This document shows, piece after piece, positions 1 to 5,410 of a DNA stretch of 5,426 nt (positions are counted from its first letter, which is position 1; every line of letters starts with the position of its first letter). This DNA comes from Smithella sp. (GTDB taxonomy: Bacteria > Desulfobacterota > Syntrophia > Syntrophales > Smithellaceae): positions 1-5,426 of the forward strand of contig JAAZOZ010000419.1 of NCBI GenBank assembly GCA_012797505.1, given 5' to 3'. The position numbers were made by a program, and so were the translations under genes. Under the pieces are notes generated by a model, which worked only from the letters and a program-made list of their open reading frames with translations, made no database searches and was not told where the DNA came from.

Positions 1-947
1 AAGAAAGGCGACAACCCCATGCCTTTTTCATCCGGACTGCCCCACGGGCCAAGTTGAATCCAGGACAACTGGACGGGCGTGCAACCGATACGCAGGGCTT
101 CCCGAAGGGCCTCAGCAGTCGCTCCGGGCTGATTGGTGCTGGGGAATTCCGCCGTCAGGCGGGGATCCTGGATGGTTCTGAACGCTACGTCATTGCCGAA
201 ACCGCCGCTGGCCAGGACGACCGCCTTGCGCGCTTTGATGTTTTTGAGTTTCCCACTGTCCGCGTTGGGGAAAACATATTTTTCACGGATCTGTACGCCT
301 TTGACCCGGCCGTCCGCGTCGCGGTAGATTTGCGTCAGATAGCTTTGCATTTTCGGCTGAACACCCAGCTCCTTGAGTTTGGCCAGCTGCTGTTGCACGA
401 TGGCCGAGCCGCTCTGGTTGTAGGTGCTGTACATCCGGGGCACCGAATGGCCGCCTTCCTGAGAGAGTTTGTCTTTATACTTGACGCCCAGTTCTTCGAT
501 GGTCCACTTGACGGTAGGCCACGACTGTTCGGCCACCATTTTAGCCAGCTCGACATGGTTGAGGTACAAGCCAGCGGTCAGCATGTCTTTGAGCAGCAGG
601 TCGGGCGAATCCTGAATGCCCTGCTCTTGTTCTTTGGGGGAGCCCGCCGCCGACACAACGCCGCCGTTGATAATGGAGTTTCCGCCCGGCGTGCGCATTT
701 TTTCCAGAATGACGACGGATGCTCCCGCCTTCTTGGCTTCGTATGCGGCCGCCAGTCCGGCAAAACCGCTTCCAATCACAACGACGTCGTACGTTTCATC
801 CCATTTTTTCGGAATGGCCGCCGCCTCGGCGGTCCATGGCGCAGCGGTCAGTCCGCCGGCGGTCAGACCGGCGACGGCGGCCGCACCACCCGCCGTTTTT
901 AAAAAATTCCGTCTGGTAAGGGATGCTCCTTTTTTTTCTTTTTCCAT
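1..947 (-). CDS. Tat-exported FAD-dependent reductase, flavocytochrome c / fumarate reductase flavoprotein family (flavoprotein 1, C-terminus outside window)
   Basis: Probable periplasmic FAD enzyme that reduces a C=C bond of an organic acid. The minus strand reads open from ATG at 947 to the left window edge, giving 315 residues of an expected ~515. An AGGAGG ribosome site at 955-960 lies 7 nt before the ATG. Residues 1-43 are a Tat signal: LTRRNFLK with RR at 12-13, an Ala/Gly-rich core and an AEA-A type cleavage site. The Rossmann FAD motif GSGFAG is at 59-64, followed by LEKM and GGNSIINGG as in FAD_binding_2 proteins. It is more than half identical by eye to flavoprotein 2 in this window. 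Like flavoprotein 2 it has IQLGPW where flavocytochrome c3 has IQAHP, so a fumarate-binding histidine is absent. It reads GATAEAL where the paralogue has GATGEAL. The remaining catalytic residues lie outside the window. It follows the small gene by 23 nt, so the two are probably cotranscribed from the sigma-54 promoter. Family confident; substrate unknown. Confidence 0.93.
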   Translation of the reverse strand, partial: MEKEKKGASLTRRNFLKTAGGAAAVAGLTAGGLTAAPWTAEAAAIPKKWDETYDVVVIGSGFAGLAAAYEAKKAGASVVILEKMRTPGGNSIINGGVVSAAGSPKEQEQGIQDSPDLLLKDMLTAGLYLNHVELAKMVAEQSWPTVKWTIEELGVKYKDKLSQEGGHSVPRMYSTYNQSGSAIVQQQLAKLKELGVQPKMQSYLTQIYRDADGRVKGVQIREKYVFPNADSGKLKNIKARKAVVLASGGFGNDVAFRTIQDPRLTAEFPSTNQPGATAEALREALRIGCTPVQLSWIQLGPWGSPDEKGMGLSPF

Positions 948-970
948 CTTCCAGCCTCCTGTCTTTCTTG

Positions 971-1261
971 TTAGTGGTTATGCTTTTTAAAACTTCCTTT
1001 TTCGACCATGACGGTATGATCAAGCAGGCCAAGCGGTTTGAGCCCTTCGAGAATCAGCATGGCGGTGTCGCTTCCATGGGTCGGGACGGACATTGTTTTC
1101 CAGTCCAGAATCAGACTGAACCCGCCGGGCTTGGCATGGTGTGAATAAACCAGAGCTGATTCCAGGGTTGGATTTTCCCGAACGGACTCAATGATATCCA
1201 GAAGCGCATCTGTAACCTCCTTTTCTCTTTTGGGCTGAGTTCTCAACCGTATTTCTTCCAT
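971..1261 (-). CDS. Small protein, probable dimeric alpha-beta barrel (ABM-like) fold, function unknown
   Basis: A 96-residue soluble protein without signal peptide or cysteines, so likely cytoplasmic. It begins MEEIRLRTQ; then come a charged helix (KEVTDALLDIIESV), a strand with SALVYS, GGFSLILDWKT, a second helix around GSDTAMLILEGL and a final strand LLDHTVMVEKG. The strand-helix-strand-strand-helix-strand order and the central LILDWKT strand resemble the antibiotic biosynthesis monooxygenase-like ferredoxin fold; this is judged by eye and is not a firm family assignment. Start choice: ATG codons at 1288, 1270 and 1261 share the frame. The 1288 ATG overlaps the -12 promoter element and is excluded if that promoter is used. 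The 1270 ATG has an AGGAAAG at 1273-1279, but the predicted transcript begins near 1273 and would lack it. I therefore prefer 1261, with 1270 as the alternative. It is first gene of the operon with flavoprotein 1, suggesting a role with that enzyme's substrate or product. Confidence 0.78.
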   Translation of the reverse strand: MEEIRLRTQPKREKEVTDALLDIIESVRENPTLESALVYSHHAKPGGFSLILDWKTMSVPTHGSDTAMLILEGLKPLGLLDHTVMVEKGSFKKHNH

Positions 1262-1283
1262 CCATCTCATGTCTTTCCTGATT

Positions 1284-1299
1284 AGCATTCAGCGTGCCA
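1284..1299 (-). promoter_or_regulatory. Sigma-54 (-24/-12) promoter of the small gene / flavoprotein 1 operon
   Basis: The minus strand reads TGGCACG, four bases CTGA, then ATGCT. It matches the sigma-54 consensus TGGCACG-N4-TTGCA completely in the -24 block, and the invariant GG and GC are exactly 10 nt apart. Taking the C at 1285 as -12, transcription would begin near 1273. The adjacent divergent gene encodes a sigma-54 activator, and palindromic sites lie 85-136 bp upstream, which is the normal arrangement for this promoter class. Confidence 0.85.
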
Positions 1300-1314
1300 A
1301 TTAAAATGCTTTAT

Positions 1315-1334
1315 TATTTCAATAATATGAAATA
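1315..1334. promoter_or_regulatory. AT-rich inverted repeat between promoter and activator sites (possible DNA-bending site)
   Basis: TATTTCA at 1315-1321 and TGAAATA at 1328-1334 are perfect 7-bp inverted arms around the spacer ATAATA. It is centred about 52 bp upstream of the predicted sigma-54 start, between the promoter and the palindromic sites, where IHF often bends the DNA. The match to the IHF consensus is imperfect (two mismatches on either strand by eye), so the IHF role is only a suggestion; it may bind another regulator. Confidence 0.4.
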
Positions 1335-1349
1335 CGTCCATTCATAAAT

Positions 1350-1365
1350 TTACCGCATGTGATAA
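1350..1365. promoter_or_regulatory. Palindromic activator-binding site A (promoter-proximal)
   Basis: TTACCGCATGTGATAA is an imperfect 16-bp palindrome (12 of 16 positions symmetric) with half-sites of TTATC/GATAA type around CATG. Its reverse complement matches site C at 12 of 16 and site B at 11 of 16 positions. Its centre is about 85 bp upstream of the predicted sigma-54 start, a typical place for an enhancer-like upstream activating sequence. The binder is probably the adjacent GAF-AAA+ protein, by position only. Confidence 0.6.
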
Positions 1366-1372
1366 AAAGTAA

Positions 1373-1388
1373 TTGTCTTATATGGTAA
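1373..1388. promoter_or_regulatory. Palindromic activator-binding site B (middle copy)
   Basis: TTGTCTTATATGGTAA matches site C at 13 of 16 positions and the reversed site A at 11 of 16. It is the least symmetric copy, so probably the weakest. Centre-to-centre distances are 23 bp to site A and 28 bp to site C. Confidence 0.5.
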
Positions 1389-1400
1389 ATCGGTATTAAA

Positions 1401-1416
1401 TTGTCACATATGATAA
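1401..1416. promoter_or_regulatory. Palindromic activator-binding site C, next to the regulator gene start
   Basis: TTGTCACATATGATAA is symmetric at 12 of 16 positions. It ends 22 nt before the regulator's ATG at 1439 and about 136 bp (centre) upstream of the sigma-54 start. A protein bound here could both activate the divergent operon and block transcription of the regulator gene, so negative autoregulation is plausible. No convincing sigma-70 promoter for the regulator was found; a weak TTGTCT-N17-TTAAAT pair (1373-1401) would overlap site B. Confidence 0.55.
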
Positions 1417-1438
1417 CCGCTTGGACGGACGAGAAATC

Positions 1439-2974
1439 ATGATTAATGAAAGTCAATTTTTTCGGGAAGTTTCCATCCGAATTTGCGGAAGCCTTGAAAT
1501 CGATAAGGCTTTGGTGTCCTGCTTTGAATATGTGAGTCGGGTCATGCCGGTGGATGAGTTAATCATCACGATATACGACGCGGAATTCAAATGCTTGAAA
1601 AATGTGGCCATTGCCGATGCTTTTGGGGCGCATCTGTCTTCGGAGGAAATTCCCCTGACGCCCCTTCAACCCCATGAAATTCAGAATACCGAACGTTTTC
1701 CTCGTGTCAGGAAACTGGATAATGCTTTGCACGATCCGATCATCCGACGTCTGGCCGAAAACCGTAAATGGCCTCCCGCGTCCGTGCTGGTGAACCGGCT
1801 GATGATAGAAGGCAAATATGTGGGATCTTTTCTGGCCATGGTGAAAGGAGAGGCGCGATACACGGAGGAAGATTTAAATGTTTGGGCTCAGGTGAATGAG
1901 ACGGCGGCGATTGCCTTGGCCAACCATCTGCAGTATCGCGAGGTGGTCAGAGTCAAGGATCTGCTGGCGGATGACAAACGCTATTTTCAAAACGAGCTTC
2001 GCAAGGGCGCGGGACAGACGATGGTGGGCGCGGATTTCGGTTTGAAGGACGTGATGGAAAAGGTCCGCCGCGTCGCCCCCTTGCTGAGCCCCGTTCTGCT
2101 TCTGGGAGAGACGGGCACCGGGAAGGAAGCCATTGCCAACGCCATTCACGAACTTTCTCCAAGAAACAGCGGACCGCTCATTAAAGTCAACTGCGGGGCG
2201 ATTCCGGAAACGCTCATCGACAGCGAGCTTTTCGGGCATGAAAAAGGCGCTTTCACCGGGGCGATCGCGCAGAAACGGGGACGTTTTGAGCGGGCGGACG
2301 GGGGGACCATTTTTCTCGATGAAGTTTCGGAGCTTCCGCCGCAGGTGCAGATTCGTCTGCTGCGTGTGCTTCAGGAAAAAGAAATTGAACGGGTGGGAGG
2401 CCAGGAAACCATTCAAGTCAACGTGCGGATTCTATCGGCGACCAACCGGGATCTCCAGCGCCTTGTGGAAAAAGGACTGTTTCGCGAGGATCTTTATTTC
2501 CGGCTGAATATTTTCCCCATTGCCCTGCCGCCGTTGCGCGAAAGAAAAAATGACATCCCGTCTCTCGTTCAGTATTTTATCCAGAAGAAAGCCAAGGAAA
2601 TGGCTCTGTCCGGCATTCCGGTTTTTGCTCCGGGTGAGGTCAACCGGATGATGCAGTATGACTGGCCGGGGAATGTTCGCGAACTGGAGAATATGGTGGA
2701 AAGAGCTATTATTCTTGCCCGGGGCGACTGCCTGAAATTTGACTGTGCGGCGGGCGAGAATGAGCCTAAAAGTCGGGAATCGTCGAAACAGGTGGAGGAA
2801 ACCAAAACGCTGGACGAGGTGGACGCCCTCCACATTGAGGCTGTTTTGTCCGGGGCCGGGGGGCGTGTAAGCGGCAAAGGGGGTGCTGCGGAATTGCTGG
2901 GCGTGAATCCGAATACCCTGAGGCACCGCATGAGAAAGCTGGGTGTTTCGTTCGGCCGCGCACGGCGCCATTGA
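1439..2974 (+). CDS. GAF-domain sigma-54-dependent transcriptional activator (one-component enhancer-binding protein)
   Basis: Cytoplasmic ATP-driven activator that opens RNA polymerase-sigma-54 promoters (511 residues). Residues ~5-165 form a GAF-like sensor and there is no receiver domain, so it likely responds directly to a ligand. The AAA+ core spans ~195-425: Walker A GETGTGKE at 223-230, the sigma-54 contact loop GAFTGA at 270-275, Walker B GGTIFLDE at 288-295, a REDLYFRLN segment with the candidate arginine fingers at 349-357, and WPGNVRELEN near 409-418. Residues ~461-503 are a Fis-type helix-turn-helix (AAELLGVNPNTLRHRMRKLG). The domain order is that of NorR/FhlA-type proteins, but the GAF does not identify the ligand. 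Start: ATG 1439 has a weak GACGAG upstream; the in-frame TTG at 1421 is less likely. Adjacent to the sigma-54 promoter and three palindromes, it is the obvious regulator of the divergent operon. Confidence 0.95.
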   Translation: MINESQFFREVSIRICGSLEIDKALVSCFEYVSRVMPVDELIITIYDAEFKCLKNVAIADAFGAHLSSEEIPLTPLQPHEIQNTERFPRVRKLDNALHDPIIRRLAENRKWPPASVLVNRLMIEGKYVGSFLAMVKGEARYTEEDLNVWAQVNETAAIALANHLQYREVVRVKDLLADDKRYFQNELRKGAGQTMVGADFGLKDVMEKVRRVAPLLSPVLLLGETGTGKEAIANAIHELSPRNSGPLIKVNCGAIPETLIDSELFGHEKGAFTGAIAQKRGRFERADGGTIFLDEVSELPPQVQIRLLRVLQEKEIERVGGQETIQVNVRILSATNRDLQRLVEKGLFREDLYFRLNIFPIALPPLRERKNDIPSLVQYFIQKKAKEMALSGIPVFAPGEVNRMMQYDWPGNVRELENMVERAIILARGDCLKFDCAAGENEPKSRESSKQVEETKTLDEVDALHIEAVLSGAGGRVSGKGGAAELLGVNPNTLRHRMRKLGVSFGRARRH

Positions 2975-3023
2975 CCTCATCACCAATGAAATCTCCGGCT
3001 TTTCGCCCTTCCCATTTGCGCGC

Positions 3024-3053
3024 TTGACAGACAAATTACCAAAGATGTATAAG
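3024..3053 (+). promoter_or_regulatory. Sigma-70-like promoter for flavoprotein 2 / cytochrome operon
   Basis: A perfect -35 TTGACA (3024-3029) and a -10 TATAAG (3048-3053, five of six) are separated by 18 bp. Transcription would begin near 3060, leaving a leader of about 150 nt before the gene at 3210. No GG-N10-GC pair suited to sigma-54 was found on the plus strand in 2975-3209, so this operon appears to be controlled differently from the divergent one. No clear terminator for the regulator gene is visible in this gap. Confidence 0.6.
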
Positions 3054-3209
3054 AAAACAGACTGAATTCGTGCATCATTTTTCGAAATTGTCGCGTCGAT
3101 AGAGTAACTTTCAATTCATGAAACCGCAATAACCACTATATTTTTTCTGTTCTTTCCCAGAGTTTATAAATTCGATCAGGGACGATCATAACCAACAGGA
3201 GGAAAATCC

Positions 3210-4766
3210 ATGAAGAAGGACGAACCTACGGAAAAAACGTTAACCCGGAGAAATTTTTTAAAAATTACAGGTGGTTCGGCGGCCGTAGCCGCGGCCGTGG
3301 CCGGCGGTGTGACGCTGCTTCCTTCCCCGGCGGATGCGGCCTGCGATGCTCTGCCGAAGAAATGGGATGAAACGTATGACGTGATTGTCATCGGCAGCGG
3401 GTTTGCAGGACTGGCGGCCGCCATTGAAGCGAAGAACGGCGGAGCAAAAGACGTTGTGGTGCTTGAAAAAATGCCGGTGCACGGCGGCAATTCGATCATC
3501 AACGGCGGCGATTTCTGCGCTGCCGGGACGAAGATGCAAAAGGAAAACGGGGTGGAAGATTCTCCGGAACTCCTTTTAAAGGACATGCTGAGAGCCGGCG
3601 CGTATCTGAATCACCCCGATCTGGCCAAGACGGTTGCATACAATTCAAAGGAAGCCCTGGAGTGGACGGAGTCCTACCTGGGATGCAAGTATGCAAAACT
3701 TAATTTTCACGGCGGCCATTCTGTCAAAAGAGCGCATGGGACGATCAATCAGTCCGGATCGGAAGTTGTGAATAAGGAGATGGCAAAAGCCAAAGAGATC
3801 GGCGTAAAAATCATGATGCGCACCAAGCTTGTAAAGTTCCTGTCCAATAAAGAAGGGCGCATTGTCGGACTGGAAGTTCGCAAGGGATATAAATTTCCGG
3901 ACGATAACTCGGGAAAAATCGTTTTCATGAAGGCAAAAAGGGCCGTCGTTCTGAGCTCCGGTGGATTTTCCTATGATGTCGCTCTTCGGCAGATTCATGA
4001 TCCCCGGCTAACAGACAAGCTGGGTTCCACCAATCATCTCGGTGCAACCGGTGAAGCTTTGCTGGCGGCCTGCGCAAGAGGCGCGATGGATGTTCAGATG
4101 GACTGGATCCAACTCGGGCCGTGGACCAGCCCGGATGAAAAGGGATTCGGCTATACGCCGCTTTTCTGCGAACCGCTGGTTGGCTATGGTCTCATGGTTA
4201 ATCCCAAAACCGGAAAACGTTTTTTTAAAGAGACAGGCAACCGCAAGGAGCGCGCCGATGCCATCCTTCTTTTGGGGAACCCCGCCCTCATCATCGGTGA
4301 TTCCTATGCCGTGAAGAAGCAGGTTGTTCCTCACGCGCTTAAAGGGGGTATGGAAATCGGAGCGATCAAGAAATTCGATACGTTGAATGATCTGGCCAAG
4401 GCCTATGACATGCCCGTGGATGTCTTTACAACACAGGTGACGCGTTGGAATTCCTTTGTGGAAAAGAGGAAGGATGACGATTTGGATTGCATGATCTTCA
4501 AGGATGCCAAGCCGACGGTGGAAGCGCCGTTTTATGCGGCTCGTCTGTGGCCGAAAGTTCATCACACGATGGGCGGACTAGTCATCAATCAGGATGCCCA
4601 GGTCATGGGTTTTGACTTCAAACCCGTCAAGGGGCTTTATGCCGCCGGTGAAGTGACCGGCGGGGTACACGGCGCCGTGCGTCTGGGTAGCGTTGCCATG
4701 GCGGATTGCATTGTGTTCGGACGGATCGCCGGAAAAAAAGCAGCAGGCGAAAAGGCCTGGGGTTAA
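3210..4766 (+). CDS. Tat-exported FAD-dependent reductase, flavocytochrome c / fumarate reductase flavoprotein family (flavoprotein 2)
   Basis: Complete 518-residue periplasmic flavoprotein, likely reducing an unsaturated organic acid with electrons from the cytochrome encoded next. AGGAGG lies 7 nt before the ATG. Residues 1-44 are a Tat signal: TRRNFLK with RR at 13-14 and cleavage near ADA-AC. GSGFAG (62-67) binds FAD; GGNSIINGG, GATGEAL and the C-terminal GLYAAGEVTGGVHGA are family blocks. Compared by eye with Shewanella flavocytochrome c3, it keeps the proton-donor arginine (R345, GNRKERAD), HHTMGG (451-456), R491 (VRLG) and a glutamate (E321). The His365 position is G303 (IQLGP) and the Thr377 position appears to be C320, so the carboxylate-binding pocket is changed. 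No heme motif or FMN-binding domain is present; the heme partner is a separate gene 78 nt downstream. Urocanate, methacrylate or aryl-acrylate reductases of this superfamily are possible analogues; substrate undetermined. Confidence 0.94.
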   Translation: MKKDEPTEKTLTRRNFLKITGGSAAVAAAVAGGVTLLPSPADAACDALPKKWDETYDVIVIGSGFAGLAAAIEAKNGGAKDVVVLEKMPVHGGNSIINGGDFCAAGTKMQKENGVEDSPELLLKDMLRAGAYLNHPDLAKTVAYNSKEALEWTESYLGCKYAKLNFHGGHSVKRAHGTINQSGSEVVNKEMAKAKEIGVKIMMRTKLVKFLSNKEGRIVGLEVRKGYKFPDDNSGKIVFMKAKRAVVLSSGGFSYDVALRQIHDPRLTDKLGSTNHLGATGEALLAACARGAMDVQMDWIQLGPWTSPDEKGFGYTPLFCEPLVGYGLMVNPKTGKRFFKETGNRKERADAILLLGNPALIIGDSYAVKKQVVPHALKGGMEIGAIKKFDTLNDLAKAYDMPVDVFTTQVTRWNSFVEKRKDDDLDCMIFKDAKPTVEAPFYAARLWPKVHHTMGGLVINQDAQVMGFDFKPVKGLYAAGEVTGGVHGAVRLGSVAMADCIVFGRIAGKKAAGEKAWG

Positions 4767-4774
4767 TTGATCTC

Positions 4775-4815
4775 CGGACGGGCCGGGAATGAGGGTTGCG
4801 CGTTCCGCCCGTCCG
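4775..4815 (+). other. Intercistronic stem-loop between flavoprotein 2 and cytochrome genes
   Basis: CGGACGGGC (4775-4783) pairs perfectly with GCCCGTCCG (4807-4815). After a 2-nt bulge, GGAA (4786-4789) pairs with TTCC (4803-4806) and T4790 can wobble with G4802, leaving an 11-nt loop. No T-run follows, so this is unlikely to be a strong intrinsic terminator. It begins 8 nt after the flavoprotein stop and ends 20 nt before the cytochrome ribosome site; an mRNA-stabilising or processing element that sets the ratio of the two proteins is the likeliest role. Confidence 0.55.
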
Positions 4816-4844
4816 CCGTTGGAAAATATAGATTTAGGAGGAAT

Positions 4845-5378
4845 ATGAAAAACCAGTCACATGCGAAAATGATCATCGTCGTTGGGAGCTTGCTCGGTCT
4901 CCTGGTTGTTGTATTGTTCAGCCAGTTGCTCTGGGCCGCGCCTAAACTGGAAATGTCCAAATCGGGCGTCAAAGGCGGAGATTGCTCCGCCTGCCACGTG
5001 CAAAAGAAAATGCTGCCGGAAAAACATGCCGACACCAAAGCGATGAACTGGGAAGCCTGCAAGGCCTGTCACAACAAGGATAATCTCAGCTTGACGGGAA
5101 AACTGCCCAACAGCCATCATCATATGCTGGCGGATGTTAATTGCGTAAAATGCCACGGGAAGACCAAAAAGCCTGAAGCCCTGACCATGGAGCAATGTGT
5201 TGCCTGTCACGGTTCCACGACAAAACTGGCTGAAAAAACGAAAGACGTGAAACCCACCAATCCGCACACATCGCCTCATTATGGGACGGAGCTGGACTGC
5301 AACCTGTGCCACAAGCAGCATGCCAAATCGGAAAACTACTGCGCGCAGTGCCACAAGTTCGACTTCAAGGTGCCGTAA
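4845..5378 (+). CDS. Hexaheme c-type cytochrome with flavocytochrome c3-like C-terminal heme domain
   Basis: A 177-residue exported cytochrome, likely electron donor to flavoprotein 2. AGGAGG at 4836-4841 lies 3 nt before the ATG at 4845; the in-frame TTG at 4767 has no such site and would bury the export signal. Residues 9-32 are a strongly hydrophobic segment, either a signal peptide or an uncleaved membrane anchor; the possible cleavage site around LLWAA is weak. Six CXXCH heme motifs follow: 47-51, 72-76, 100-104, 118-122, 152-156 and 166-170. Additional histidines (PEKH, NSHHH, NPHTSPH) are candidate distal ligands. The last four motifs and their spacing, with QCVACHG, a CHKQHAKSENYCAQCH segment and the terminal KFDFKVP, resemble the tetraheme domain of Shewanella flavocytochrome c3. 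The first two motifs are extra. Two CXXCH pairs with similar linkers (72-104 and 118-156) suggest internal duplication. Redox partner assigned by context. Confidence 0.93.
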   Translation: MKNQSHAKMIIVVGSLLGLLVVVLFSQLLWAAPKLEMSKSGVKGGDCSACHVQKKMLPEKHADTKAMNWEACKACHNKDNLSLTGKLPNSHHHMLADVNCVKCHGKTKKPEALTMEQCVACHGSTTKLAEKTKDVKPTNPHTSPHYGTELDCNLCHKQHAKSENYCAQCHKFDFKVP

Positions 5379-5397
5379 AGTTCATGAAGGATTTTCA

Positions 5398-5410
5398 CCC
5401 GCCGGGCGGG
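5398..5410. other. GC-rich palindrome after the cytochrome gene
   Basis: CCCGCC and GGCGGG flank a single G, which could form a short hairpin with a 3-nt loop starting 20 nt after the cytochrome stop. No T-run follows before the window ends, so a terminator call is not supported; it may be part of a larger structure beyond the edge. Nothing else is recognisable in 5379-5426. Confidence 0.25.

Noticed and set aside
54..902. Long plus-strand open frame of 282 codons
   Set aside because: It lies antisense to flavoprotein 1, whose Tat signal, FAD motif and paralogue similarity are clear; the plus-strand translation has no recognisable domain.
1421..1438. TTG start extending the regulator by six residues
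   Set aside because: The ATG at 1439 is a better codon and the added residues match no domain.
2432..3034. Minus-strand open frame of 200 codons
   Set aside because: It is antisense to the AAA+ and HTH parts of the activator, with no supporting start signal or domain.
2975..3209. Sigma-54 promoter for flavoprotein 2
   Set aside because: No GG pair in this gap is followed by GC at the required 10-nt distance on the plus strand.
4767..4844. TTG start extending the cytochrome by 26 residues
   Set aside because: It would run through the stem-loop and place a charged stretch before the export signal; the ATG at 4845 has AGGAGG just upstream.
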